From NCBI RefSeq assembly GCF_029080175.1, contig NZ_JARFJC010000026.1: a stretch of 64,000 nucleotides of DNA; one strand, 5' to 3'. Below are positions 36,761 through 45,404 of the stretch, one piece after another. The stretch's first letter is position 1; each line of letters begins with the position of its first letter. The notes under the pieces were generated by a model. The model saw only the letters and a program-made list of their open reading frames with translations, was not told the DNA's origin and did no database searches. Source of the DNA: Luteipulveratus flavus (GTDB lineage: Bacteria; Actinomycetota; Actinomycetes; Actinomycetales; Dermatophilaceae). The position numbers and the translations under genes were made by a program.

Positions 36761-38489
36761 AGTCGACCCAGATCTGCGCCATGTCCGGCCACCCGCGGTT
36801 CGGGTCGTTGACCACGTTGTGCACCTGGGAGCCGAACAGGTAGTTCGCCTTGCCGTAGCTCACCGGCAGCGCCGGGATGATGTCCCGGGCCAGCTGCTCG
36901 TCGAAGTCGCCCCACTCCGCGCCCTGCACGGTGACGGGCATCGAGGAGATGCGCTTCATCTCGTCGTCCAGCCGGCTGTCGGAGAGGAAACCGACGCTCT
37001 GGCCCGACTTCAGGACGGTGGTGCTGAACAGTGGCGGGTACACCGAGTCGCCGGTGGGCCAGTCGTAGCACCACCCCGACGGTCCGTTCTGGGTGTTGGC
37101 CACCGCCCCCGAGGTGTCGGAGCGCTTCTTGCGGATGACGTCCTTGGACACCCCGATGTCGCGGACCTGGAACCCCGCGCGCTCGAACCGCTGCTTGAGT
37201 ACGGCGTTGGCCTGGGCTTCCTGGCTGTCGTCGTTGACGTAGTAGTACGTGAGCCTGAACCCGATCTTGCCGGCGCCCTCGAGGATCTGCTTGGCCGCGA
37301 CCGGGTCCCCGTCCCCCTGACCGGTCAGACCGTTGGGCGGCGTGTAGCGCTGGAAGCCCGGCACCTGCGGAGCGATGTAGGACGTCGCCGGGGTGGCGGA
37401 CAGCGACGTGTCGCCGCTCGCCCGACGTACGAGGTCGTACGGGTAGGCCTTGGCGATCGCCTTGCGCACGACCAGCGGGACGGTCCGGGTGTCGATGGTG
37501 AAGTAGGTGACGCACGGGTCGGGGCCGGTCACCAGCCGGTCGGCGGCGTGGTTCTTGACCCGGTCGACCAGGCCGGCATCGACGGGGTCGGTGGTGACCG
37601 TGGTCCGGCCGGTGCCGTTGCCGTCGAGGACGTCGCGCTGGGTGGTGACGACGTCGGCGCCGAACCGGAAGACGAACGCGTCGACCAGCTGCCGGCGGGC
37701 CGGGTCGGAGGCGGCGTCCCAGGCCGGGTTCTTGCGCAGGCGCAGCGTGTTCTTGCTGTAGGTGTCGAACATGTACGGGCCGGAGGCCAGCGGGTTGGTG
37801 CCGTACTGGGTCTTGGAGTCCTGCGTCTGCGGGATCGGCGACATCTGGGGGAAGGAGGCGTAGTAGGGGAAGGACTCCCACTTCTTGGTGAGGTGAAAGA
37901 CCACCGTCCTGTCGTCCGGTGCCTCCGCGCCGGTGAAGGGTCGCTGGTCCTGGAACGGCCCGTGGTAGTCCTGGCCACCCCGGAAGTACTCGACGTTGTA
38001 GGACGGCCCGTCCGGCAGCTCCTCGGTGGCGAACGACCGCTTCGTCGCGTACACGATGTCCGCGGCGCGGATCGGCGAGCCGTCGGCGTACTTCAGCCCC
38101 GGCTTGAGCGTGAAGGACCAGGTGAGCCCGTCCGCGGACTGGCGGCCGAGGTCGGTCGCGAGGTCGGGTACGAGCACCGACTGCCCGTTCTCCACCTTCC
38201 AGGTCGTCAGGCTGCGCACGACGAGCTGGCTGAGGATCGAGCTCGCGTCCCGGTAGTAGGCGCGCGTCGGATCGAACGACTCCGGGACGTTCGCGAACGC
38301 GAGGGTGAGGGTGCCGCCCCGGTGCGCACCGGCCGGGAGAGGCGCAGGTCCGACGGCCTGCGGGTCGAGCTGGGCGGATGCCTGCTCGACGTGCTCCGGC
38401 TCCTGGGCCGGCGAGACCGACTCGTCACCGCAGGCCGCGAGGGCGAGGGACGATGCGACGGCGAGGGCCATGACCGCGGTCCAGCGCAT
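36759..38489 (-). CDS. Second oligopeptide ABC transporter substrate-binding lipoprotein (SBP2)
   Basis: A 576-residue family 5 solute-binding protein with a signal peptide and lipobox LAAC near residue 19. It is a paralogue of SBP1: both start MRWT, share RSFATEELP.GP, GWCYDWPTGDS/GWCYDWPAGDS and VHNVV.DPN near the end. Loop residues differ, suggesting a different peptide preference. It lies upstream of oppC and probably serves the same membrane complex. A candidate promoter lies 103-132 bases upstream of its start. Confidence 0.93.
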   Translation of the reverse strand: MRWTAVMALAVASSLALAACGDESVSPAQEPEHVEQASAQLDPQAVGPAPLPAGAHRGGTLTLAFANVPESFDPTRAYYRDASSILSQLVVRSLTTWKVENGQSVLVPDLATDLGRQSADGLTWSFTLKPGLKYADGSPIRAADIVYATKRSFATEELPDGPSYNVEYFRGGQDYHGPFQDQRPFTGAEAPDDRTVVFHLTKKWESFPYYASFPQMSPIPQTQDSKTQYGTNPLASGPYMFDTYSKNTLRLRKNPAWDAASDPARRQLVDAFVFRFGADVVTTQRDVLDGNGTGRTTVTTDPVDAGLVDRVKNHAADRLVTGPDPCVTYFTIDTRTVPLVVRKAIAKAYPYDLVRRASGDTSLSATPATSYIAPQVPGFQRYTPPNGLTGQGDGDPVAAKQILEGAGKIGFRLTYYYVNDDSQEAQANAVLKQRFERAGFQVRDIGVSKDVIRKKRSDTSGAVANTQNGPSGWCYDWPTGDSVYPPLFSTTVLKSGQSVGFLSDSRLDDEMKRISSMPVTVQGAEWGDFDEQLARDIIPALPVSYGKANYLFGSQVHNVVNDPNRGWPDMAQIWVD

Positions 38490-38591
38490 GGACGAACAAC
38501 TCCTTGGTGAGCCTGAGATCCCCTGACGGCCCGTACGGAGCGGATGGCGTCCCCGGGCCCCTCACGGCCCAACGGACCGCGACCAGGCGCC

Positions 38592-38621
38592 ATGGTAAAG
38601 GTTCGGTCGACGGCCGGTCAG
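38592..38621 (-). promoter_or_regulatory. Candidate promoter of the second binding-protein gene
   Basis: On the minus strand, CTGACC (38616-38621) and TACCAT (38592-38597) are 18 bases apart. The site lies directly after the rarA stop, so it separates the transporter genes from rarA transcription. Confidence 0.45.
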
Positions 38622-38628
38622 CGAAAGG

Positions 38629-40002
38629 TCAGTTCTCCGGTGGCTGCCCGTGGATCGTGCGTCGCGCCGCTCGCCAGCGGGGCCCGATCGTGCTCTCCCA
38701 GCCCCGGTCGGTCGGCTGGTAGTAGTCGGCGTCCTCCTGCAGGTCGTCCGGGAGGAACTGCTGCTCGCCCACCCCGCCCGGCACATCGTGGGAGTAGCGG
38801 TAGCCCTTCCCGTGGCCGAGGCGGTCCGCACCGGCGTAGCCGGACCCGCGCAGGTGCACCGGGACCGCTCCCCCGCGGCCGGCCCGTACATCGGCGATCG
38901 CGGCGTTCACGGCGGCGTACGCGGCGTTCGACTTGGGTGCGATCGCGTTGTGGACCACGGCCTGGGCCAGGATGATCCGCGCCTCGGGCATGCCGATCTG
39001 CGCGACGGCGTGCATGGCCGCGACCGCCGTCTGCAGCGCCGTCGGGTCGGCCATCCCGACGTCCTCGCTCGCCGCGATGACGATGCGCCGCGCGAGGAAC
39101 CGGGGATCCTCCCCCGCCTCCAGCATCCGCGCCAAGTAGTGCAGGGCGGCGTCCACGTCGCTGCCGCGCATCGACTTGATCAGCGCACTCGCCACGTCGT
39201 AGTGCTGGTCGCCCGCACGGTCGTACCGCACGGCGGCCGTCGCCACCGCCTGCTCGACGTGGGCCAGCGTGATGGCCAGCGGTGGCTCGCCGCCGGCGTC
39301 CTCGGCGACACCCGCCGCCGCCTCCAGCGACGTGAGCGCCGTCCGTGCGTCTCCCCCGGCCATCCGGACCAGGTGGCCCCGGGCCTCGTCGTCCAGGGTG
39401 AAGGCACCGGCGAGGCCGCGCTCCTCGACGACCGCCGCGTCGACCAGCCCCGCGACGTCGTCGTCGTCCAGGGACGTGAGCCGGACCAGCATCGAGCGCG
39501 ACAGCAGCGGCGCGATGACGCTGAAGGACGGGTTCTCGGTGGTCGCGGCGACCAGCACGACGAGCCGGTTCTCGACACCCGGCAGCAGGGCGTCCTGCTG
39601 CGCCTTGCTGAACCGGTGGATCTCGTCGAGGAAGAGGACGGTCTGCCGGCCGTACAGGTCACGGTTGCGCGCCGCCTGGTCCATGACGGCGCGGACGTCC
39701 TTGACGCCGGCGTTGATCGCGGACAGCTCGACGAACGTGCGGTCGGACGCGGTGGCGACCAGGTGCGCCAGGGTGGTCTTGCCGGTGCCCGGCGGGCCCC
39801 ACAGGATCGCCGACACCGGGCCGGCCGCACCGCGCGCACCCTCGACCAGCCGCCGCAGCGGGCTGCCGGGACGCAGCGCCTCGGCCTGACCGCGGACCTC
39901 GTCCAGGGACCGCGGACGCATCCGCACGGCGAGCGGGGGCGTGCCGGCCTCCCCTGCGCCTGCCTCGCCGGACGCCGAGGCGAACAAGTCTTCTGCAACC
40001 AC
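38629..40002 (-). CDS. rarA: Replication-associated recombination protein A (MgsA/RarA)
   Basis: A 457-residue AAA+ ATPase that acts at stalled forks and interacts with SSB and RecA in other bacteria. Walker A is WGPPGTGKTTLAH near residue 68, Walker B is LFLDEIHRFSKAQQD, sensor 1 is AATTENPSF, and the C-terminal tetramerisation domain contains EDVGMADP and HLRGSGYAGA. The start 40002 gives MVAEDLFAS. In related genomes rpsD and others separate rarA from alaS; here the opp locus does so. Confidence 0.95.
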   Translation of the reverse strand: MVAEDLFASASGEAGAGEAGTPPLAVRMRPRSLDEVRGQAEALRPGSPLRRLVEGARGAAGPVSAILWGPPGTGKTTLAHLVATASDRTFVELSAINAGVKDVRAVMDQAARNRDLYGRQTVLFLDEIHRFSKAQQDALLPGVENRLVVLVAATTENPSFSVIAPLLSRSMLVRLTSLDDDDVAGLVDAAVVEERGLAGAFTLDDEARGHLVRMAGGDARTALTSLEAAAGVAEDAGGEPPLAITLAHVEQAVATAAVRYDRAGDQHYDVASALIKSMRGSDVDAALHYLARMLEAGEDPRFLARRIVIAASEDVGMADPTALQTAVAAMHAVAQIGMPEARIILAQAVVHNAIAPKSNAAYAAVNAAIADVRAGRGGAVPVHLRGSGYAGADRLGHGKGYRYSHDVPGGVGEQQFLPDDLQEDADYYQPTDRGWESTIGPRWRAARRTIHGQPPEN

Positions 40003-40100
40003 GCGGTCACGCTAGCCGCCGGGTCCGACTCCCACCGGACGAGGGCGGGGGCGCCCGGCGAGCCCGACGGGCCGCGTGCTGAGATCGCGAGGTGCGACCG

Positions 40101-40895
40101 ATGACCATCGCAGACCGGGACGAGCTCCTCACCCACACGGGCGACGACCCGTTCATCCGGTACGACGTGCGGCTCCTGCCCGGCTACCCGCCGGTCCGCC
40201 TCGGCCGGGCCGCGGGTGTCGTCAGGCTCCCGATGATGCGGCGCGCACCGCACCTGACGGTGATCGGTCCCGCCGACGACGTGGACCGGCTGCTGCAGTG
40301 GTACGGGTCGAACGGGCTACCGGACGGCGTACGCGGGGTCTCCGTCGAGCAGAGCCAGCAGGAGGCCCTGCGGCGGAGCTTCGACGTCGGGCGCGGTGGG
40401 GACTGGGACTGGATGTGGACCAAGACGGCACCCGCCCGCGTCGAGGAGGAGGATCTGCTGCTCGAGCTGGACGACGGCCGTGATGCGCGAGATGTGCTGC
40501 GACTCAACGAGATCGGGAGTCCGACGGCCGAGTCGATGCCTGGCGAGGGCATGACCGAGCACTGGGTCGGGGTGCGTCATGAGGGCGATCTGGTGGCGGC
40601 CGCGGCGGTGCACCGCACGAGCGGAGGCGCTCAGCACCTGACCGGCATCGTCGTCCACCCGGAGCATCGCGGTCGGCGCCTCGGCCTCGCCATGACCGCC
40701 CACCTCACCCGGCGTGCCGTCGAGCAGGAGGGCGTGTGCACCCTCGGGATGTACAGCGACAACGCCCGCGCGCGAGCGCTGTACGAGGGCCTCGGCTACC
40801 GCGTCGCCCACTCCTGGGCGAGCCGGGCCGTGCGGCTACGCCGGGACGACGACCCCGTGCGCGGCGAGGGCTCGTCGGAGGCCGGCGACTCCTGA
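40101..40895 (+). CDS. GNAT-family N-acetyltransferase
   Basis: A 264-residue protein whose C-terminal half is a GNAT domain: the acetyl-CoA loop is VHPEHRGRRLGLAMTAH (about residues 190-206) and the motif B region NARARALYEGLGYR follows. The N-terminal half lacks a recognisable motif but resembles the degenerate first domain of two-domain acetyltransferases. ATG 40101 was chosen with CGAGG eight bases upstream; a GTG at 40092 is an alternative. It is divergent from rarA and its 3' end overlaps the convergent HAD gene by 60 bases. Substrate unknown. Confidence 0.78.
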   Translation: MTIADRDELLTHTGDDPFIRYDVRLLPGYPPVRLGRAAGVVRLPMMRRAPHLTVIGPADDVDRLLQWYGSNGLPDGVRGVSVEQSQQEALRRSFDVGRGGDWDWMWTKTAPARVEEEDLLLELDDGRDARDVLRLNEIGSPTAESMPGEGMTEHWVGVRHEGDLVAAAAVHRTSGGAQHLTGIVVHPEHRGRRLGLAMTAHLTRRAVEQEGVCTLGMYSDNARARALYEGLGYRVAHSWASRAVRLRRDDDPVRGEGSSEAGDS

Positions 40896-41477
40896 GCGCG
40901 GGTCGTGCTGCTCGGCGCTGAGCCCGAGCGCTCGTGCCGCCTGGACGTTCGCGGCCGAGTCGTCGATGAACAGCGTTGCTGCAGCAGCGATCCCGAGATC
41001 GTCGAGCACCCGGCGGAAGTACTCGGGCTCCGGCTTCATCGCCCCGACCTCGCTGGAGTAGCAGGTGCGGTCGAAGTGCGCGTCGTACCCGAGGGTCCCC
41101 CGCATCAGCGCAACACGGTGGTCCTGCTGGTTGGTCGCGAGGACGCACTGGACCCCCTGCGCACGAACGCGGTCGACGAGCGCGAAGGCGTCGGCGTCCA
41201 CGTGGACGTCGTCCCAGAGCGCGAGCACCTCGTCGGCAGAGACCGACAGCCCACGCTGCTCGAGCAACCGCTGGATGACCGGCCGGAACGGCTCCTCGCC
41301 TCGCAGCGGGCCCTTCTCGGCGGCGAACAGCGCCTCCGCGAAGCCGGGTCCACCGATCGCGTGCAGCCGCTCCGGCCAGGACGCCGCCACCTGCTCGCCG
41401 GCGTGCCCGGGGGCCGGGTGGCCGTGCTGCAGGACGCCGTCGGCGTCCCACAGCACGGCCCTGATCGGTGCGGTCAT
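40836..41477 (-). CDS. HAD-superfamily hydrolase
   Basis: A 213-residue HAD phosphatase with motif I LWDADGVLQHG (DxD intact), motif II LATNQQ, motif III lysine in AMKPEPEYF and motif IV LFIDDSAANVQAA. The ATG at 41477 overlaps the aspS stop by one base, so it is read from the aspS transcript. Its last 60 bases lie under the convergent GNAT gene. The substrate is not evident. Confidence 0.82.
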   Translation of the reverse strand: MTAPIRAVLWDADGVLQHGHPAPGHAGEQVAASWPERLHAIGGPGFAEALFAAEKGPLRGEEPFRPVIQRLLEQRGLSVSADEVLALWDDVHVDADAFALVDRVRAQGVQCVLATNQQDHRVALMRGTLGYDAHFDRTCYSSEVGAMKPEPEYFRRVLDDLGIAAAATLFIDDSAANVQAARALGLSAEQHDPRSGVAGLRRALAAHGVVVPA

Positions 41478-43294
41478 CAGCTCTTGACGGGGTTGACCTC
41501 GTCGGCACCCAGCGGCGCGGGCGCGGACTCCGCGGGCTTGGCGTCCACGCCGGCCTCCTTGCGCTGCTGCGGCGTGATCGGCGCCGGGGCCGCGGTCAGC
41601 GGGTCGTAGCCGCCGCCCGACTTGGGGAACGCGATGACCTCGCGGATCGAGTCGGTGCCCGACAGCAGCGCGCAGATGCGGTCCCAGCCGAACGCGATGC
41701 CACCGTGCGGCGGAGCGCCGAACTGGAAAGCGTCCAGGAGGAACCCGAACTTCTCCTGCGCCTCCTCCTCGGACAGCCCCATGACCTTGAAGACGCGCTC
41801 CTGGATGTCCTTGCGGTGGATACGGATCGAGCCGCCGCCGATCTCGTTGCCGTTGCAGACCATGTCGTACGCGTACGCGAGTGCCGAGCCGGGGTCGGTG
41901 TCGAACGTGTCGACGAACTCGGCCTTCGGCATGGTGAACGCGTGATGCACGGCGGTCCACTGACCCGACCCGACCGCGACGTCGCCGGAGGCGACGGCGT
42001 CCGCGGCGGGCTCGAACAGCGGCGCGTCCACGACCCACAGGAAGGACCAGGCGTTCTCGTCGATCAGCTCGCAGCGTCGGCCGATCTCCAGCCGGGCCGC
42101 GCCGAGCAGCGCGCGCGAGGACTTGGTGTCGCCGGCGGCGAAGAAGATGCAGTCGCCCGGCTTCGCGCCGACGTGCTCCGGCAGGGCGGCCCTCTCGGTG
42201 TCGGAGAGGTTCTTGGCGACCGGGCCGGTGAGCTCCCCGTCCTCCTGGACGAGCACGTACGCGAGGCCGCGCGCACCGCGCTGCTTCGCCCACTCCTGCC
42301 ACGCGTCCAGCTGGCGGCGCGGCTGGGACGCGCCGCCCGGCATGACGACGGCGCCGACGTACTCCGCCTGGAAGACCCGGAAGGTGGTGTCCTTGAACAG
42401 CTCGGTGCACTCGGTGAGCTCGTTGCCGAAGCGCAGGTCGGGCTTGTCCGAGCCGTAGCGGGCCATCGCCTCGGCGTACGTCATCTGCGGGAACGGCGTC
42501 GGGAGGTCGACCCCGATCGTCGCCCACAGCGCCTTGGTGATCGCCTCGCCGAGCTCGACGACGTCGGCCTGCTCGACGAACGACATCTCGATGTCCAGCT
42601 GGGTGAACTCCGGCTGCCGGTCGGCGCGGAAGTCCTCGTCGCGGTAGCAGCGCGCGATCTGGTAGTAGCGCTCCATCCCGGCGACCATGAGCAGCTGCTT
42701 GAACAGCTGCGGGCTCTGCGGCAGGGCGTACCAGCTGCCGGGCGAGAGCCGCGCCGGCACCAGGAAGTCGCGGGCGCCCTCGGGGGTGGAGCGGGTCAGC
42801 GTCGGCGTCTCGATCTCGACGAAGTCACGCTCGGCCAGCACCGTACGGGCCGCGGCGTTCACCTTCGAGCGCAGTCGCAGCGCGGCACCCGGCTCAGGGC
42901 GGCGCAGGTCGAGGTAGCGGTACTTCAACCGGGCCTCCTCGCCCACCGTGACGCGCTCGTCGATCTGGAACGGCAGCGGCGCGGAGGGGCTGAGCACTTC
43001 GATCCGGTCGGCGACGACGTCGATCTCGCCGGTCGGGAGGTCGGTGTTCACGTCCTTGGCGTCGCGCGGGGTGACCGTGCCGACGACCTTGATGCAGTAC
43101 TCGTTGCGCAGGCCGTGCGCGGCACCGGTGAGCACCTCGTCGCGGGCCACCACCTGGACGACGCCACTTGCGTCGCGCAGGTCCAGGAAGGCGACACCGC
43201 CGTGGTCACGGCGGCGGGCCACCCAGCCGGCGAGGGTGATCGTGGAACCGGCGTCGGCGGCGCGGAGCGTGCCGGCGTCGTGCGTGCGGATCAT
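41477..43294 (-). CDS. aspS: Aspartyl-tRNA synthetase
   Basis: A 605-residue bacterial-type class II synthetase. The N-terminal OB anticodon-binding domain has the opening MIRTHDAGTLRAADAG and GWVARRRDHGGVAFLDLRD. The catalytic core shows FVEIETPTLTRSTPEGARDF (motif 1 region), YQIARCYRDEDFRADRQPEFTQLD (motif 2) and GIAFGWDRICALLSG (motif 3); the GAD insertion lies between. ATG 43294 with AAAGGACG upstream was chosen; an upstream frame is non-coding and carries a T-box leader. It may charge tRNA-Asn as well where no AsnRS exists. Confidence 0.98.
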   Translation of the reverse strand: MIRTHDAGTLRAADAGSTITLAGWVARRRDHGGVAFLDLRDASGVVQVVARDEVLTGAAHGLRNEYCIKVVGTVTPRDAKDVNTDLPTGEIDVVADRIEVLSPSAPLPFQIDERVTVGEEARLKYRYLDLRRPEPGAALRLRSKVNAAARTVLAERDFVEIETPTLTRSTPEGARDFLVPARLSPGSWYALPQSPQLFKQLLMVAGMERYYQIARCYRDEDFRADRQPEFTQLDIEMSFVEQADVVELGEAITKALWATIGVDLPTPFPQMTYAEAMARYGSDKPDLRFGNELTECTELFKDTTFRVFQAEYVGAVVMPGGASQPRRQLDAWQEWAKQRGARGLAYVLVQEDGELTGPVAKNLSDTERAALPEHVGAKPGDCIFFAAGDTKSSRALLGAARLEIGRRCELIDENAWSFLWVVDAPLFEPAADAVASGDVAVGSGQWTAVHHAFTMPKAEFVDTFDTDPGSALAYAYDMVCNGNEIGGGSIRIHRKDIQERVFKVMGLSEEEAQEKFGFLLDAFQFGAPPHGGIAFGWDRICALLSGTDSIREVIAFPKSGGGYDPLTAAPAPITPQQRKEAGVDAKPAESAPAPLGADEVNPVKS

Positions 43295-43507
43295 GGAGCG
43301 TCCTTTCGGGTCAGGTCCCGGAAGGCCGCTTGCGAGGGCCGCCTTCCGAGAAGGCAGCCCGGGAGGTGTGGGCGGGGGCCAGATCGCGGTGCCACCACAC
43401 CTTCGTCGAGGAGTCCTCGACCTCTCGTCGGTACGCCGGACGCGCGGTCGTCGGCGGGGCCTGCTCCGGCCCGGGCGGATCGTCACTCCGCCACCGACGA
43501 CGCGCGT
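43295..43507 (-). ncRNA. T-box leader RNA upstream of aspS, predicted tRNA-Asp specific
   Basis: The aspS mRNA leader holds all parts of a T-box. Stem I (43441-43506) is very short; its inner hairpin GGCGGA/TCCGCC closes the seven-base loop GUGACGA, with the codon GAC (43482-43484). A GTCGAGGA/TCCTCGAC hairpin follows. The core at 43364-43402 has arm A1 AGGUGUGG with CCACACCU, a seven-base bulge UGGCACC, and arm A2 GCG/CGC, exactly the known T-box fold. UGGC in the bulge pairs with discriminator G73, as tRNA-Asp has. The downstream region lacks a U-run, so control is more likely over translation than termination. All pairings were read by eye. Confidence 0.85.
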
Positions 43508-43508
43508 C

Positions 43509-43514
43509 AGTCTA
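43509..43514 (-). promoter_or_regulatory. Candidate -10 element of the aspS transcript
   Basis: TAGACT on the minus strand would start RNA near 43502, precisely at the first base of the T-box stem I. This fit of start site and structure supports both predictions. The -35 region is weak. Confidence 0.55.
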
Positions 43515-43563
43515 CGGGGTTCGCGACGGTCGCCGGAAACCCGTTTTGCCGATGGCGCCCGCC

Positions 43564-43959
43564 TCAGACCATCTCCCCGTCGAGGTAGACCCAGCGGCCC
43601 GCGCGCCGGACGAACCGGCTGCGTTCGTGCAGCTCGCCGGGCCCGGCGTCGCTCTCGTACGACGCGGTGAACTCCACGACGCCCTCCGGCTCGCCGACCC
43701 CGCCGTCCCGCACGCTGTGGATCTGCAGGGCCCGCCACCGCGTCTGCTCCGGCTCGAAGACGCCCGGGGGTCGCGTCCGCGGGTGCCAGGACCGGAACAG
43801 GTAGTCGGCGTCGCCCACCGCGTACGCCGAGTACCGGGCCCGCATCAGCTGCTCGGCGGTCTCCGCCTCCGCCTCACCGCGGTGCAGCCGCCCGCAGCAC
43901 GCGTCGTACGACGTCGCGCTGCCGCACGGGCACGGTCCACCGGTCGCGAACACGCTCAT
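43564..43959 (-). CDS. YchJ-family SEC-C/NTF2-like protein
   Basis: A 131-residue protein of the UPF0225/YchJ family. The N-terminal SEC-C-like zinc motif is PCPCGSATSYDACCG; the rest is the YchJ NTF2-like domain with LMRARYSAYAVGDADYLFRSWHP. The function of the family is not established. ATG 43959 was chosen to give the family start MSVFATGGPCPCG; a longer frame upstream is not conserved. It lies upstream of aspS on the same strand, but the T-box promoter lies between them. Confidence 0.88.
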   Translation of the reverse strand: MSVFATGGPCPCGSATSYDACCGRLHRGEAEAETAEQLMRARYSAYAVGDADYLFRSWHPRTRPPGVFEPEQTRWRALQIHSVRDGGVGEPEGVVEFTASYESDAGPGELHERSRFVRRAGRWVYLDGEMV

Positions 43960-44165
43960 GCGTCCATCCTGCCCGGGCGTCGGGGCCGACCCTCCGCCCG
44001 GGCAATCTTCCGGTTTCGGGGAGCCTGCGCAAACGGCGTTCCGGGGCCGACTCCGTGCTGCGCACACTGGGCGGGCCAGGGTCGGGCTGCACGCGGATCC
44101 GGAGGAGGAGACGGGCACCCGGTCAGGGCGTCCGTCACCTGCCACCGCGTCACCGGAGGATCACC

Positions 44166-45293
44166 ATGACAGCTCGCCGCGTCCGTCCCCGTACCCGATC
44201 CGCCGTGGCGATGCTCGCCGCCGCAGGCATCGCCCTCACCGTCGCCCAGGTCGCAGCACCGAGCGCGAGCGCCGCCCCCGCGCCCCGCCCGGTCGCCACC
44301 GGTCTGGACAACCCACGTCACCTGACCTTCTCGCCCGACGGGACGCTGTACGTCGCCGAGTCGGGCCGGGGCGGCAGCGGTCCCTGCTTCGGCGGCGCCG
44401 AGGGCAGGGTCTGCCTCGGTGCGTCCGGCGCCGTCACCGCGGTCCACCGCGGCGCCCAGCGCCGGGTCGTGACCGGGCTTCCGTCGCTCGCCGGCGCCGA
44501 CGGCAGCTCGGCGACAGGTCCGGCGGACCTCTCGCTCACCGGCAACCGGAACATCACGATCGGCATCGGCCTCGGCGGGACGACGGCCGTCCGCGACTCC
44601 CTCGGCTCCGGAGCCAGATGGCTCGGCACGCTCGTCAGCGGCCGGCTCGCCCCGAAGCCGCGGCTCTCCGTGCTCGCCGACGTCGCCGGCTACGAGAACT
44701 CCGACCCCGACGGCGCCGGGGTCGACTCAAACACCTCCGGCCTGGTGCGCGTCGGCAACGCCTACGCGGTGACCGACGCCGGGGGCAACGACCTGGTGCG
44801 GTTCGGCAAGCACGGCCGCTCCTCGACGCTGGCCGTCTTCCCGGAACGCCTGGTCGACGCCCCGCCGATCCCCGGCCTGCCACCGAAGATCCCCATGCAG
44901 GCCGTCCCGACCGGCGTCGCGGTCGGCCCCGACGGCGCGTACTACGTCAGCCAGCTGACCGGGTTCCCGTTCCCGCCCGGCGCCTCCACCATCTGGCGTG
45001 TCGTGCCGGGACGCGCGCCCCAGCCGTACGCCACCGGGCTCACCAACGTCACCGACCTCACCTGGGACCACGGCTCGCTCTACGCGGTCCAGCTCGCCGA
45101 CGGCGGCCTGCTCGCCGCGGACGGTCTGCCGATGGGCTCGCTGCTGAAGGTCGGCCGCGGGTCCGCCCACTCGACAGTGGCGGGCAACCTGCCGGCTCCG
45201 TACGGCGTCGCGGTGCGCGGCGGGACGGCGTACGTCACCACCTGCTCGGTCTGCGCAGGGGGCGGCTCGGTCGTCGCGATCCCGCTGCGCTGA
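44166..45293 (+). CDS. Secreted ScyD/ScyE-family beta-propeller protein
   Basis: A 375-residue exported protein. A Sec signal peptide (Arg-rich start, hydrophobic stretch, A-S-A cleavage around residues 33-38) is followed by propeller blades with repeats such as NPRHLTFSPDGTLYVAE, PTGVAVGPDGAYYVSQ and GVAVRGGTAYV. ScyD-like proteins were named in cyanobacterial pigment clusters, but actinobacterial members have no known role. The start ATG 44166 has GGAGGA five bases upstream. It contains a C-terminal CSVC pair. Divergent to the YchJ gene. Confidence 0.82.
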   Translation: MTARRVRPRTRSAVAMLAAAGIALTVAQVAAPSASAAPAPRPVATGLDNPRHLTFSPDGTLYVAESGRGGSGPCFGGAEGRVCLGASGAVTAVHRGAQRRVVTGLPSLAGADGSSATGPADLSLTGNRNITIGIGLGGTTAVRDSLGSGARWLGTLVSGRLAPKPRLSVLADVAGYENSDPDGAGVDSNTSGLVRVGNAYAVTDAGGNDLVRFGKHGRSSTLAVFPERLVDAPPIPGLPPKIPMQAVPTGVAVGPDGAYYVSQLTGFPFPPGASTIWRVVPGRAPQPYATGLTNVTDLTWDHGSLYAVQLADGGLLAADGLPMGSLLKVGRGSAHSTVAGNLPAPYGVAVRGGTAYVTTCSVCAGGGSVVAIPLR

Positions 45294-45299
45294 GTCGGT

Positions 45300-45338
45300 C
45301 CGGCCGGTGACGGGGACCGTGTCACCCGCACCGGCCGG
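45300..45338 (+). terminator. Strong hairpin after the ScyD-like gene
   Basis: CCGGCCGGTG (45300-45309) pairs perfectly with CACCGGCCGG (45329-45338), with an inner GTGAC/GTCAC stem in the loop. It begins six bases after the stop codon at 45293. No T-run follows, as is common for GC-rich actinobacterial terminators. Confidence 0.5.
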
Positions 45339-45392
45339 GCTCCCGGCCGTCTCACCACCGGGCCGGTTGGGCGCGACCGGAGGGCACGGCTC

Positions 45393-45398
45393 TACCCT
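45393..45398 (+). promoter_or_regulatory. -10 element for a leaderless argG mRNA
   Basis: TACCCT ends six bases before the GTG start at 45405. With the usual seven-base gap transcription would begin at the GTG itself, so the argG message is predicted leaderless. No Shine-Dalgarno is seen. Confidence 0.6.
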
Positions 45399-45404
45399 GG
45401 CCGG

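Noticed and set aside
43480..43486. T-box specifier read as ATC (Ile)
   Set aside because: ATC would lie partly in the closing stem, and the bulge UGGC would not pair with discriminator A73 of tRNA-Ile; GAC fits both tests and the gene.
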